A DNA stretch of 64,000 nucleotides. Source: Solitalea agri. GTDB lineage: Bacteria; Bacteroidota; Bacteroidia; Sphingobacteriales; Sphingobacteriaceae. The stretch spans positions 62,001 through 126,000 of the forward strand of contig NZ_JAMWYS010000028.1 in assembly GCF_023914155.1 (NCBI RefSeq), written 5' to 3'. The position numbers were made by a program, and so were the translations under genes. Under the pieces are notes generated by a model. That model was not told the origin of the DNA, did no database searches, and saw only the letters and a program-made list of their open reading frames with translations. The stretch's first letter is position 1, and every line of letters begins with the position of its first letter. Of this stretch, positions 1-9,391 are shown one piece after another.

Positions 1-1
1 T

Positions 2-190
2 ATGACCGATGTTTTTGAGTTTGAATCTCCTTTTGGGGTCTTCGGTAAAGTATTCAACAGCCTTATTCTTTATGATTATTTAAAGCAATTGCTCGAGAAC
101 CGAAACGCCCTTATTAAACTGATTGCTGAAGGCGGTCAATGGAAAAGTATTTTGAAGTATGAACAAAACAAGGTTTACTATGAACACTGA
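2..190 (+). CDS. C-terminal end of an SRPBCC-family protein (5' truncated by window)
   Basis: Only the last ~62 codons are present, and the frame continues upstream of the window, so the first in-window ATG is probably internal. The segment FESPFGVFGKVFNSLILYDY followed by a basic helix (LLENRNALIKLIAEG) resembles the end of START/SRPBCC-fold ligand-binding proteins, where a hydrophobic loop precedes the long C-terminal helix. The next gene starts inside its last codons, so the two are probably co-transcribed. The ligand cannot be inferred. Confidence 0.55.
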   Translation: MTDVFEFESPFGVFGKVFNSLILYDYLKQLLENRNALIKLIAEGGQWKSILKYEQNKVYYEH

Positions 191-590
191 AAAATTTTAT
201 CGCCAATTATTTGCATGTGCAGCTATCTATAATATTGCCTGGGGAGTTATAGTCATTCTATTCCCAGATCTATTGTTTGAACTGCTCGAGATTCCTCCTT
301 TAAACTACCCTTTTTTAATGAGCGGCATCGGTATGTTCGTTGGAGTATATGGCTACGGTTATTGGGTGGTCTCTAGAGAACCGCTGAAATATCCACAACT
401 CGTTTTTATTGGGTTATTAGGAAAAGTTCTTGGTCCGATTGGGTGGTTCTACCACGTTTATTTAGGAGATATTCCGTTACGCAGCATGTGGATCAATGTG
501 TTCAATGACCTCTTTTGGATTCCTTTTTTTATAGCATATCTGATTTGGGTAAGAAAGAATAGTATTAGCTCTTCAAAAATCTCAAACTAA
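180..590 (+). CDS. Small four-helix integral membrane protein, function unknown
   Basis: A protein of about 136 residues with four hydrophobic stretches (near residues 10-30, 38-62, 72-92 and 105-128), so probably a polytopic inner-membrane protein. It is not a family I can name with confidence. I chose the ATG at 180, which overlaps the upstream SRPBCC stop by 11 bases. An ATG at 159 would add seven residues. The overlap suggests translational coupling with the SRPBCC gene. Its 3' end overlaps the convergent hydrolase gene by about 26 bases. Confidence 0.6.
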   Translation: MNTEKFYRQLFACAAIYNIAWGVIVILFPDLLFELLEIPPLNYPFLMSGIGMFVGVYGYGYWVVSREPLKYPQLVFIGLLGKVLGPIGWFYHVYLGDIPLRSMWINVFNDLFWIPFFIAYLIWVRKNSISSSKISN

Positions 591-1398
591 TTTCTATTGC
601 TTCTTTAGTATGTTCTGGTAATTGCTTGTCAGTCCAGGGATGCTTACCGCCAAAGGTATGATTGGCCCCCTCAATAATTTTGAGGTCACTCGCAGGCATT
701 CTGTTTTGGAGCAACTCAACTTCTGAAAGACTGACTGCCTCATCGTTGCTGCCATGGATAAATTGAACCGGAACATTGACTTGCTGAGCGTTTGCCAATA
801 AATCAAGTCGATGTCGGTTAGCGTAGAAATCAGTATAGAGTTGATAGTACTGAGGCAGCTGTTGTTTGGTGCGGGCATTTAAGATATATTCAACCCCTTC
901 CTTACGCCAATGTTCTTCATTAAATGCAGTTACTCTTTTTTCAAAATCGCCAACAGAAGCCCAGGCCAATACCTTTTTAACGCGTGCATCTTCTGCAGCT
1001 TTAAGAAGGGAGATCCCTCCTCCCATACTGTGTCCCCAGAGATACAATTGGCCGCTGTCAATCTCATCTGCAAAAGTGTTTTCGTTAAGTATAAAATCGA
1101 TTATAGCTCCTAAATCATCTAACTGGATAGAATAATTGTTGTTTCCAAAAGCGTCTAAGTCCACAAAATCGGTTTGCTTATCAGGAGTAGTGCCGTTATG
1201 AGAGTAATTGAAGGCTACAACAAAAAATCCTTCGTTAGCAAATCGTTTAGCTAATTGAGGAAAATTTCCCCAATCTTTAAAACCCTTAAATCCGTGTGAA
1301 AAGATTAAAATGGGTTTTGGCTGCTGGCTGCTAACAAAATGGATATTAGTTGCCATTTGTTTACCCGATGAATGAATTAAGAGCGAAAGTTCTTTCAT
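565..1398 (-). CDS. Alpha/beta hydrolase, dienelactone-hydrolase-like esterase
   Basis: A cytoplasmic 277-residue alpha/beta hydrolase with no signal peptide. The oxyanion-region motif FSHGFKGFKDW lies near residue 32. The nucleophile elbow GHSMGGG near residue 122 supplies the catalytic Ser. HGSNDEAVS near residue 215 supplies the acid. EGANHTFGGKHPW near residue 244 supplies the catalytic His. The substrate is unknown, and the family covers small esters and acyl peptides. It directly follows the DinB-family gene (one base between them) and probably shares its transcript. Confidence 0.85.
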   Translation of the reverse strand: MKELSLLIHSSGKQMATNIHFVSSQQPKPILIFSHGFKGFKDWGNFPQLAKRFANEGFFVVAFNYSHNGTTPDKQTDFVDLDAFGNNNYSIQLDDLGAIIDFILNENTFADEIDSGQLYLWGHSMGGGISLLKAAEDARVKKVLAWASVGDFEKRVTAFNEEHWRKEGVEYILNARTKQQLPQYYQLYTDFYANRHRLDLLANAQQVNVPVQFIHGSNDEAVSLSEVELLQNRMPASDLKIIEGANHTFGGKHPWTDKQLPEHTKEAIEISLRFLKS

Positions 1399-1959
1399 TT
1401 ATTTTAAGGTTGAGATAAGCATTTTGCTATGATGATGCTCCACATGATAAATCGTAAAGTAGAGCATTTCTCGCAAAGTTAGTTTTCCCAATATCGGATG
1501 AGGTAGTAAGTATGAATCCAGTTGGTCCTCATCATAACTGTTGATCCCCTTTTCTAGTTTATCTAATGCTGATATTAAACTATTTATCAAACGTACTTTT
1601 TCGGCCAGAGGCACTGCTTTAGGAATGAATTTAGAAGGTGCCTTAGCTCCATTTGAAAGTTTTAACTGGTATCGATTAACCAATTCGGGATAGGGACGCG
1701 AAGTGCGATCAGGCTTTCCGAATAATAATCTAAGCAAAAACTTCGGAAGCAGAAAAGCCGGGGTAACCGCTGAAACAGATATTAAAATATGATCCAGCTG
1801 TTGCCCTGCAGTCCATTTTTCGTTTACTGAAAGCATGAAAGCATAATCATCTAAACCGTGTAAAGTCTCAATAAACTTTTGATGGTTTACCTGTAATGCT
1901 TCTATAATTTCATTCCGAGTAAGAATGGTAATAGTTGATGTTGAATTATTCATTGACAA
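1399..1959 (-). CDS. DinB/DUF664-family four-helix metal-binding protein
   Basis: A 186-residue protein of the DinB/YfiT superfamily. Members are four-helix bundles with a three-His metal site and often act as thiol-dependent S-transferases. Candidate ligands are His in GQQLDHIL near residue 57 and the two His in YHVEHHHSKM near residue 172, which matches the usual spacing of one His on helix 2 and two on helix 4. WTAGQQLDHI corresponds to the conserved W...HL/I segment. It overlaps the CBM9-like gene by 14 bases and abuts the hydrolase gene, so the three probably form an operon. Confidence 0.8.
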   Translation of the reverse strand: MSMNNSTSTITILTRNEIIEALQVNHQKFIETLHGLDDYAFMLSVNEKWTAGQQLDHILISVSAVTPAFLLPKFLLRLLFGKPDRTSRPYPELVNRYQLKLSNGAKAPSKFIPKAVPLAEKVRLINSLISALDKLEKGINSYDEDQLDSYLLPHPILGKLTLREMLYFTIYHVEHHHSKMLISTLK

Positions 1960-2758
1960 ATTTTATAGCTCCCCATTTTTCAGGAATATGCATATTGACT
2001 ACACCCATTGGGCTCCAAACCCAATTGTATTCGGGTAATGAATGCCCGGTTTTTGGATCTTTACGTTTTAAATAGCTCCCATCTACAGTATCAAAACGCC
2101 ACTGTACTCTGGAGAAGTTCATCTTCCATGATTCACCCAACTGCGGAGCCTGGTTTTCCTTAAATGAATTCCAAGGGATAAACATTTCTACTGACCAGCC
2201 ATTATCCACATCTGTTGGATTGTTTAAGCTACCCATTAACGCAACGGCAGTTTCTAACCCGGCTGCAGTCCAGTTATTGTCAGGTCGGCCTCCCTTGCTA
2301 TAGGCCTTATCAAGCTTCAAATCCCAAACGGTATTTAATGCATTAACCTCAATTTCATAATAATTTAAGCCATCATTTCCAGGATCTATAAAAACTTCAA
2401 AATCATTATCGTGAAAAATGATAGCATCATGTTTGGTTAATGAAGCCTGAAGCTGAGGTTCTTCAAGCTGAGCATAAATATAGAGTCCTTGGTCACTCCA
2501 AAGCATTTTAAATCGTGTGGTATAAAATGGAGCTGGTTTATTTTTCCCTTCTATGTCGGTGAAATAATCGCTCCAATCTGCATTTTCCCAAGCAGATTCA
2601 TCGGCTTTTCCGTCAACTGTAATTGCACTATTTGTCTTTTTGCAATTGAAATAGGATGATTTAGCCGGAGTCTGGGTTTGTGCTGACGAAGTATGAGAGG
2701 AGGCGCAGAAGGAACAAAACAGGCAAATTGTAAGAACAAGGGAATTATAGGGAAACAT
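1946..2758 (-). CDS. Exported carbohydrate-binding family 9-like protein
   Basis: A 270-residue secreted protein with a signal peptide (hydrophobic segment, then SSAQTQ near residue 25). The body resembles the CBM9-like beta-sandwich found in xylanases and in stand-alone Bacteroidota proteins: ITVDGKADESAW near residue 46, DNDFEVFIDPGNDGLNYYEI near residue 135, and SVEMFIPWNSF near residue 190. CBM9 binds reducing ends of polysaccharides, but whether this one binds sugar cannot be told from sequence. No catalytic domain is attached. Confidence 0.8.
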   Translation of the reverse strand: MFPYNSLVLTICLFCSFCASSHTSSAQTQTPAKSSYFNCKKTNSAITVDGKADESAWENADWSDYFTDIEGKNKPAPFYTTRFKMLWSDQGLYIYAQLEEPQLQASLTKHDAIIFHDNDFEVFIDPGNDGLNYYEIEVNALNTVWDLKLDKAYSKGGRPDNNWTAAGLETAVALMGSLNNPTDVDNGWSVEMFIPWNSFKENQAPQLGESWKMNFSRVQWRFDTVDGSYLKRKDPKTGHSLPEYNWVWSPMGVVNMHIPEKWGAIKFVNE

Positions 2759-2782
2759 CGATAAAATCTAAATAATTGATGC

Positions 2783-3430
2783 TTAAATATACTCAGAACT
2801 TGCAAAAGCGATCATATAATCTTCAAATTCCTGATAGTGAATTGTAAAATCAACCGGGCAGTTTTGCTCAAGTATATTTGCCTGCATTTGCCCTTTAGGC
2901 TTATAGTCGAAAGGCTTTAATCGGATATGTTCCTGCAGACTTACTGATTTTTTTCCAAACAATTTATATAATGCTTCTTTGCCAGCCCAACAGGCATATA
3001 AATGTTTCGTTCTTTGTTCTGGATTAATAAAGGCCTGCTCATTTTTGCTCAGAAACTTATCTTCAATTCTCAGAATTTTGTCCTTAATCAACTCAATATC
3101 AATGCCCACTTTTTTGCTTTTGCTAATCATTACAGCGGCATAATCAAAAGAATGGCTCAATGAAAAATGGTGAGGCAGGTTAACCAGGTAAGGCTTGTGA
3201 TGTTCGTCAAGCGCCGTTTTTATAAAATCGGGTGTATTGATTAAACTTCTTAGAAGAACGCGACTGCTGAGCCAATGCAATTCTCGTTTACCCTTGCTTA
3301 AACTTTCATAAACCTCTTTTTCTGATTGATCTAATTGAAGTTTTGAATAAAGTAACTCGGCCGGTTCTTCAATTTTCCAAACGGCGTATTCGGTATCAGT
3401 ATCAATAATTTTATGGAGCACAATGGCCAT
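2783..3430 (-). CDS. 4'-phosphopantetheinyl transferase superfamily protein
   Basis: A 215-residue Sfp/AcpT-type enzyme that transfers phosphopantetheine from CoA to a carrier-protein Ser. Typical motifs are present: SLSHSFDYAAVMIS near residue 120, VGIDIELI near residue 134 (Mg-binding Asp and Glu), and WAGKEALYKLFG near residue 168 (the KE..YK motif). Sfp-like enzymes have two alpha/beta halves; here the first half is short. Which carrier protein it modifies is unknown. It is the first gene of the leftward group that continues into the CBM9-like gene 24 bases downstream. Confidence 0.85.
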   Translation of the reverse strand: MAIVLHKIIDTDTEYAVWKIEEPAELLYSKLQLDQSEKEVYESLSKGKRELHWLSSRVLLRSLINTPDFIKTALDEHHKPYLVNLPHHFSLSHSFDYAAVMISKSKKVGIDIELIKDKILRIEDKFLSKNEQAFINPEQRTKHLYACWAGKEALYKLFGKKSVSLQEHIRLKPFDYKPKGQMQANILEQNCPVDFTIHYQEFEDYMIAFASSEYI

Positions 3431-3551
3431 TACTGTAGATTTATGTAATGAGTATCTTGTTATTACTAGTTAATATAGTTTACTTAGCTAGCAGCTAAAA
3501 TAACAGTAAACTGAGCTCAAAGATCGCTCATAAAACGACTTATAAAAATTA

Positions 3552-3559
3552 TATTTTTG
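3552..3559 (+). promoter_or_regulatory. Putative -7 element upstream of dcd
   Basis: TATTTTTG fits the Bacteroidota -7 consensus TAnnTTTG and lies 18 bases before the dcd start codon. I see no convincing -33 TTTG. Confidence 0.35.
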
Positions 3560-3577
3560 GTCCTTAAATTAACATAG

Positions 3578-4114
3578 ATGATTCTTTCCGATAAACTTAT
3601 TTTGCAAGAGATTGAAAAAGGAACAATAGTAATTGAACCATATGATCGAAAATATTTAGGCACAAATTCTTACGATGTGCATCTTGGGAAGTATTTGGCC
3701 ACTTATAAAGATCGCGAACTTGATGCGCGCAAGCATAACGAAGTGGTGCATTTCGAAATTCCGGAGGAGGGTTTTTTACTTCAGCCTAATACACTATATC
3801 TTGGGGTAACGGAAGAATATACCGAAACGCATGCACACGTGCCTTTTTTAGAAGGTAAATCAAGCACGGGTCGTTTGGGTATCGATATTCACGCAACAGC
3901 AGGAAAAGGCGATGTTGGTTTTTGTAACACCTGGACGCTTGAAATTTCATGTGCGCAGCCGGTTCGTATTTATGCAGGTATGCCAATTGGCCAGCTAATT
4001 TATTTTGTGGTTGAAGGTGAAGTAGAAAACCTTTATAATCATAAACAAAATGCTAAATATACAGGCAGAACAGCAAAACCTGTAGAGTCTATGATGTGGA
4101 AAAATAGCTTTTAG
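3578..4114 (+). CDS. dcd: dCTP deaminase
   Basis: A 178-residue trimeric enzyme that deaminates dCTP to dUTP in the pyrimidine deoxynucleotide pathway. The family core LEGKSSTGRLGIDIHATAG near residue 90 carries the nucleotide-binding Ser and Arg. VGFCNTWTLEI near residue 111 contains the catalytic Glu. RIYAGMPIGQLIYF near residue 131 follows as expected. KYTGRTAKPVESMMW is the flexible C-terminal lid. It is slightly shorter than the 193-residue E. coli enzyme. It is divergent from the phosphopantetheinyl transferase and monocistronic. Confidence 0.93.
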   Translation: MILSDKLILQEIEKGTIVIEPYDRKYLGTNSYDVHLGKYLATYKDRELDARKHNEVVHFEIPEEGFLLQPNTLYLGVTEEYTETHAHVPFLEGKSSTGRLGIDIHATAGKGDVGFCNTWTLEISCAQPVRIYAGMPIGQLIYFVVEGEVENLYNHKQNAKYTGRTAKPVESMMWKNSF

Positions 4115-4342
4115 TGAGAATTCGCTAAAAGCTACTTTGTTTCTTTACTAAACTTATAAAACTTTGACAGCAAAGTCTTTATATTGTTTTTTTTACACTT
4201 ACCTTTCTCTTTCTCTTCTCCTTTTTCGTAAATTATATTTAAGTGATTTAACTAAGGGTTGCTATTAACCCAATCTGAAACTAAAGACCTTTCAGTACGC
4301 GCTTTTTTTTGCATAGTTTATTCCTAATCTAATCTTGCGACT

Positions 4343-7066
4343 ATGAAAAAGTCTCTCTTCGCTATCGTTACCATTATAGGTTTGGCTGCCATAGCCTTAT
4401 CAGCACGCTTTCCGAGTGATGGAAGCCCTTTAATAAAAAAAATCTCAAAGAATCTTGAAGAGCTTTACCTTAAAGTCCCCCAAGAAAAGGTATATGTTCA
4501 GTTTGATAAGCCTTATTACGCGGCAGGGGACAATATATTTTTTAAAGCCTATGTGGTAAACGCGAACGATCACACTCCTTCCCAGTTAAGTAAATTGGTT
4601 TATATCGATATTTTAAATGGGGATGAACAGATTGTTAAGCAGCTGATGCTAAAGAAAGACCATGGTGAATACAATGGAACCATTGGATTGACAGATTCAA
4701 TGCCTGAAGGTACTTACCGTTTAAGGGCGTATACCAATTGGATGAGAAATTTCGATGAGGACTATTTTTTCACCAAGGAGTTAAAGATCGGAAACTCGAG
4801 GCTTACCAATGTTTATAGTTCTATTGACTACGAGTACGATAAAGCGCAAAAAAATGACGAAGTAATGGCGGTAATTAAGTTTCAGGATGAGAAAGGCCAG
4901 CCGATTAAAAGCAAGAATGTAAGTTATGAGGTGATTATGGTAGGCAGAAGCGGCACTAAAGGCAAAGCCGAAACCACTGAACAAGGAGAAATCAAGATAC
5001 CGGTGGAGAATATTAACAATGCCAACTACGCTCACAAACGGATTATTACCTCAATTAACTATGATGGACTGCCATTTGTAAAATCATTCTATCTGCCATA
5101 TTTCTCTTCGGATATTGATCTTCAGTTCTTTCCTGAAGGTGGCTACCTGGTGGAAACAATCCCCAATATTGTTGCATTTAAGGCCGTTGATGTTCATGGA
5201 AAAGGTGTAGATATACAAGGATATATTACCGATCAGAATAATAATAACATAACTGATTTCAATACAAAATATTTGGGAATGGGTAAGCTAGCCCTGATTC
5301 CCGAACCCGGCAAGAAATACACCGCTCACTTCAAAAATCGTGGAGGAACAGAACAAACAGTTGCCCTGCCCGGAGCTGTTTCTGATGGCATTGTGTTAAA
5401 TCTGCGTACACAAACCAAAGATCGGATTCAGGGAATGCTAATAGCTTCAAAAGCTTTTCAGCAGACCAGTAAAGAAGTGGTGGTAATTGGGCAGTCGCAT
5501 GGTGTAATTTATTATACAGCTAGTGAAAAACTAGAAGATAAGGCCTATCAAATTGCTATCCCTAAGGATAATTTTCCTAGCGGGGTTGCACAAATTACTG
5601 TGTTTACAATTGATGGAACTCCGTTAGTGGAACGATTGGTATTTATTAATAAAAATGACGGACTGAATATTGAAGTAATCAGCGATAAGCAAGTGTACGG
5701 TCAGCGAGATAAAGTTGACATGTCTGTAGCGGTTAAAGACAAATACGGAAATCCTGTTGAGGGCGACTTTTCAATTGCTGTTACGGATGATCAGTCTGTA
5801 ACAATCGATCCGCACTCCAACAACATACTTTCCAATTTATTGCTTACATCAGATTTAAAAGGAACCATTGAGCAACCCGGATATTACTTTGATTCAAAGA
5901 ATACCGATGCTGATGCCAATTTAGATTTATTAATGTTAACTCAGGGCTGGAGAAGGTTTGAATGGAATGATATAATTGCTGGGAAAACTCCCGAAACCAA
6001 CCATCCGATAGAAGTTGGAATGTCAGTAGCAGGGAAAGTGACCTCAATGTCGGATAATACGGCAATTAAAAATGGCGCGATTACCTTCTTTAGTGCTAAA
6101 AACAAAGAGATTTTTGAAGTTTCAAAAACTGATGAAAAAGGCAAATTCTTAATCACGGGTTTAGAATTCGCAGATAGTACCCGGTTTATTCTTCAGGCAC
6201 GCAATGAAAAAGGTGGCAAAGCAGTCGATATTGAAGTTGAAGACTCTTTTCATCCTGCCCCGCTTAATCATTTGGTTGTTCCTGAAAATGTGAATGTTCA
6301 ATTGGCACAGTACATTAAATCGAACAGGAAGCCATTTGAATATGAAAGAGCTAAGTATGGATATAAAACTGTGTTGTTAAGCGAGGTGGTGGTAAGAAGT
6401 ACAAGATTGAGAACCAGTGAGCCATCGGTTATGAAATTATATTCTCATGCTGATGCTGTGCTTACTGCCGATGATATTGCCAAATCATCTGCCCTCAGTT
6501 CGGGTAATCTTTTGGATGCAATAAGAGGTCGCGTGGCCGGCGTTCAGGTTATTGGTAATGATGTATTAATTCGTGGTCCGAGCACTATTTTCGGAAGTAC
6601 AAGTCCACTTGTTGTGCTTGATGGCACCGAAACAGACGTTGGCTGGCTTTCAATGATAAATCCGAATGATGTGGCATCCATTGATTTCTTAAAAGGTCCG
6701 AGTGCAGCAATTTATGGCTCAAGAGGAGCTAATGGTGTAATCGCGGTTTACACAAAAAGAGGTAAATTTTTAAGTGGTGCTTATTACAAAAAAGGATTAT
6801 TAAGCTTTTATCCGATAGGTTATCATGTTGCTAAAGCATTTTATGTTCCTAAGTACGACCAAGAGAACAAAGCAAGTGTTCCTGACTTTAGAACAACCAT
6901 TTATTGGAACGGAATGGTTAGAACAAATGCCGACGGGATGGCTAAGGTTTCATTTTTTACAGCCGATAATACAACCACTTATTCCACCATTATTGAAGGT
7001 GTTGCCAACAATGGTGACATTGGTCGTGGTACTCATTCAATGAAAGTAGTTTCAAAGAATCCTTAA
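4343..7066 (+). CDS. MG2-domain / TonB-plug protein of the outer envelope
   Basis: A 907-residue exported protein with an N-terminal signal sequence (residues 1-21). It begins with macroglobulin-like beta domains: VQFDKPYYAAGDNIFFKAYV near residue 50 is a typical MG2 start. A carboxypeptidase-regulatory-like segment follows around residues 555-640. Near residues 675-800 is a TonB-dependent-receptor plug (SSGNLLDAIRGRVAGVQV, LVVLDGTE, IDFLKGPSAAIYGSRGANGV). No 22-strand barrel follows; it ends in another beta domain. Such plug-without-barrel proteins are common in Bacteroidota, but their role is unclear. A hairpin follows at 7096. Confidence 0.8.
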   Translation: MKKSLFAIVTIIGLAAIALSARFPSDGSPLIKKISKNLEELYLKVPQEKVYVQFDKPYYAAGDNIFFKAYVVNANDHTPSQLSKLVYIDILNGDEQIVKQLMLKKDHGEYNGTIGLTDSMPEGTYRLRAYTNWMRNFDEDYFFTKELKIGNSRLTNVYSSIDYEYDKAQKNDEVMAVIKFQDEKGQPIKSKNVSYEVIMVGRSGTKGKAETTEQGEIKIPVENINNANYAHKRIITSINYDGLPFVKSFYLPYFSSDIDLQFFPEGGYLVETIPNIVAFKAVDVHGKGVDIQGYITDQNNNNITDFNTKYLGMGKLALIPEPGKKYTAHFKNRGGTEQTVALPGAVSDGIVLNLRTQTKDRIQGMLIASKAFQQTSKEVVVIGQSHGVIYYTASEKLEDKAYQIAIPKDNFPSGVAQITVFTIDGTPLVERLVFINKNDGLNIEVISDKQVYGQRDKVDMSVAVKDKYGNPVEGDFSIAVTDDQSVTIDPHSNNILSNLLLTSDLKGTIEQPGYYFDSKNTDADANLDLLMLTQGWRRFEWNDIIAGKTPETNHPIEVGMSVAGKVTSMSDNTAIKNGAITFFSAKNKEIFEVSKTDEKGKFLITGLEFADSTRFILQARNEKGGKAVDIEVEDSFHPAPLNHLVVPENVNVQLAQYIKSNRKPFEYERAKYGYKTVLLSEVVVRSTRLRTSEPSVMKLYSHADAVLTADDIAKSSALSSGNLLDAIRGRVAGVQVIGNDVLIRGPSTIFGSTSPLVVLDGTETDVGWLSMINPNDVASIDFLKGPSAAIYGSRGANGVIAVYTKRGKFLSGAYYKKGLLSFYPIGYHVAKAFYVPKYDQENKASVPDFRTTIYWNGMVRTNADGMAKVSFFTADNTTTYSTIIEGVANNGDIGRGTHSMKVVSKNP

Positions 7067-7095
7067 TTACGTATAATAAATTATGGCTTAAAATG

Positions 7096-7127
7096 GAAGA
7101 GCGACTTACTGAGTCGCTCTTCTTTTA
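7096..7127 (+). terminator. Terminator after the MG2/plug gene
   Basis: AAGAGCGACT and AGTCGCTCTT form a 10-bp stem around a 5-base loop, followed by a T-rich run. It sits between convergent genes and may work in both directions. Confidence 0.8.
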
Positions 7128-7155
7128 TTTTCAATAGTTTAATTAACTGAAGTGG

Positions 7156-9270
7156 TTAATATTTTGGTGTGAAACCCATATTCCAGAACATGAATGACCA
7201 TTGGTCAGTAGCCTCCTCAATTATTTTTGAAGTAGGTTTTCCTGCTCCATGCCCAGCTTTTGATTCAATTCGGATTAAAATTGGGTTGTCACCTGAATGC
7301 TTTTCTTGTAAAGTGGCTGCAAATTTAAACGAGTGTGCCGGAACTACACGGTCGTCATGATCGGCAGTAATGATCATGGTTGCCGGATAATTGATACCTG
7401 GTTTGATAGTATGTAATGGTGAATACTTGATCAAATAATCAAATTGTTCTTTTTTATCACTTGAACCATATTCAACAGCCCAGCCCCAGCCGATGGTAAA
7501 TTTATGGTAACGAAGCATATCGAGTACTCCTACCGCCGGAAAGGCAACTTTGAACAAATCAGGACGCTGAACCTCGCAAGCACCAACCAGTAAACCTCCG
7601 TTAGAGCCACCGGCAATTGCCAGGCGAGAAGATGATGTATATTTTTCTTTAATCAAGTATTCGCCGGCTGCTATATAATCATCAAACACGTTTTGCTTTT
7701 TTTCCATCATGCCGCCTTTATGCCAGTCTTCTCCATATTCGCCCCCACCTCGAAGATTAGCCAATGCGAATACACCGCCATTTTCCAGTAAGATTAATCT
7801 CGAAACACTGAACGAAGGAGTTAAACTGATGTTAAACCCGCCGTAAGCATATAAATAAGTTGGATTGCTTCCATCCAGTTTCAAGCCTTTTTTATGCACA
7901 ATGAACATTGGCACTTTAGTGCCATCTTTGCTGGTATAAAACACCTGCTTGGTTTCGTAATCGGCAGTGTTAAAGTTGATCTCTGTTTTACGGAATACGG
8001 TTGATTTACCTGAGCCAATCTCATAGCGATAAATAGTTCCCGGATTGGTAAAGCTGCTGAATGTATAGAAAAACTCGTTATCCTCTTTTTTGCCAGATGG
8101 CAAAGACGCTGTTCCAATGCCCTCCAGTTTAATTTCACGAACTAGTTTTCCATTTAATTCGTGCTCATATAAGCGGGTGCTGGCATCTTTAAGATAAGAG
8201 GTGAATAGTTTACCTCCTCCGGTTGAAGCTCCGTTCAATAAATCTTTAGACTGTGGAATGATTTCTTTCCAGTTGGCCTGATCAGGATTATTAGGGTCAA
8301 CAGAAATAACACGGAAATTCGATGCATTGTTATTCGTTAATACAAGCAAACGGTCGCCATCATTATCAATAACATCATAATCGAATTCAAAACCTTTAAA
8401 TAGTAATTTGAAGTCACCGCCTTTTGTTAAATCTTTCCAATAAACCTCGGTTCCATGGGTTCCTTCCGAAGAAACTACAATTAAAAAGCGCTCATCTTCT
8501 GTAACTCCTGCACCAAAGTAACGCAGCGGATGATCCTTGTCCTGATAAATCAGTTCATCGGCCGATTGTGGTGTGCCCATTTTATGATAGTAAATTTTTT
8601 GAAACTGGTTCTGGTTCGAAAACTCTTTGCCAGCAACAGGTTCGTCGTAGCGACTATAATAAAATCCATCTTTACACCAGTTTGCTCCCGAAAACTTTAC
8701 CCATTTGATCACATCGCCGGTAGGCTGTTGAGTAGCTACATCAATTACTTTTATTTCCACCCAATCCGATCCTGATGCAGTGGTCCCGATGGCAGCATAT
8801 TTATTGTCTTTAGAAAAATTGATGTTATTTAATGCAACGGTTCCATCTGCAGAAAGCTTATTCGGATCGAGGAAAACTTTTGGAGTTCCGGTAAGCCCTT
8901 TCTGATAGTATAAAACAGCCTGATTTTGTAAGCCATCGTTTTTATAGAAAAAGTAGTTATCCCCTTTTTTAAAAGGTGCCGAGTATTTCGGATAGTTCCA
9001 CAGTTCAGTTAATCGCTGTTTGATCTTATCACGGTAAGGGATTTGAGAAAGATAGCCTTGTGTAACCTGATTTTCGGCTTTCACCCATTCCTTAACATCA
9101 GCAGCAGTGTCGTTTTCTAACCAGCGGTAAGGATCAGCAATGGTGGTTCCGAAATAATTGTCTGTTGTGTTGTCTTTTTTAGTGTCGGGATATTTGATCA
9201 TATTTTTTTGTTGGGCATTGGCAGAAATACCTGCTATTAATGCCATCAGTAATAGATAATGTTTTTTCAT
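7156..9270 (-). CDS. Prolyl oligopeptidase family S9A serine peptidase
   Basis: A 704-residue exported peptidase (signal peptide MKKHYLLLMALIAGISANAQ) that cleaves short peptides after proline, presumably in the periplasm. The N-terminal seven-bladed propeller covers roughly residues 80-430. The catalytic alpha/beta hydrolase domain follows, with the nucleophile in AIAGGSNGGLLVG near residue 555, the Asp in TADHDDRVVP near residue 640, and the His in SKAGHGAGKP near residue 676. The length matches the family. It is convergent with the MG2/plug gene. Confidence 0.93.
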   Translation of the reverse strand: MKKHYLLLMALIAGISANAQQKNMIKYPDTKKDNTTDNYFGTTIADPYRWLENDTAADVKEWVKAENQVTQGYLSQIPYRDKIKQRLTELWNYPKYSAPFKKGDNYFFYKNDGLQNQAVLYYQKGLTGTPKVFLDPNKLSADGTVALNNINFSKDNKYAAIGTTASGSDWVEIKVIDVATQQPTGDVIKWVKFSGANWCKDGFYYSRYDEPVAGKEFSNQNQFQKIYYHKMGTPQSADELIYQDKDHPLRYFGAGVTEDERFLIVVSSEGTHGTEVYWKDLTKGGDFKLLFKGFEFDYDVIDNDGDRLLVLTNNNASNFRVISVDPNNPDQANWKEIIPQSKDLLNGASTGGGKLFTSYLKDASTRLYEHELNGKLVREIKLEGIGTASLPSGKKEDNEFFYTFSSFTNPGTIYRYEIGSGKSTVFRKTEINFNTADYETKQVFYTSKDGTKVPMFIVHKKGLKLDGSNPTYLYAYGGFNISLTPSFSVSRLILLENGGVFALANLRGGGEYGEDWHKGGMMEKKQNVFDDYIAAGEYLIKEKYTSSSRLAIAGGSNGGLLVGACEVQRPDLFKVAFPAVGVLDMLRYHKFTIGWGWAVEYGSSDKKEQFDYLIKYSPLHTIKPGINYPATMIITADHDDRVVPAHSFKFAATLQEKHSGDNPILIRIESKAGHGAGKPTSKIIEEATDQWSFMFWNMGFTPKY

Positions 9271-9368
9271 GAAAAAGAGTTTTGATTAGCGGATTAAAAA
9301 TAGAACTTTCCTTCAAAACTTAGGTAGTACTTGCTAAGCAATGAATTTAGGCTTGTGTTATGTTTTTT

Positions 9369-9376
9369 TACCTTTG
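9369..9376 (+). promoter_or_regulatory. -7 promoter element for lpxH
   Basis: TACCTTTG matches TAnnTTTG exactly, with a weak TTTA 20 bases upstream. It lies inside the longest possible lpxH reading frame, which argues that translation starts downstream of it. Confidence 0.5.
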
Positions 9377-9391
9377 CAAAAAAATAATCCA

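Noticed and set aside
4115-4342. Terminator and regulatory region after dcd
   Set aside because: Only a weak 6-bp stem (ACTTTG/CAAAGT near 4161) is present before a T-rich run; too weak to list as a terminator.
7881-8138. ORFs antisense or frame-shifted to the prolyl oligopeptidase
   Set aside because: They are compositional shadows of the strongly supported peptidase gene.
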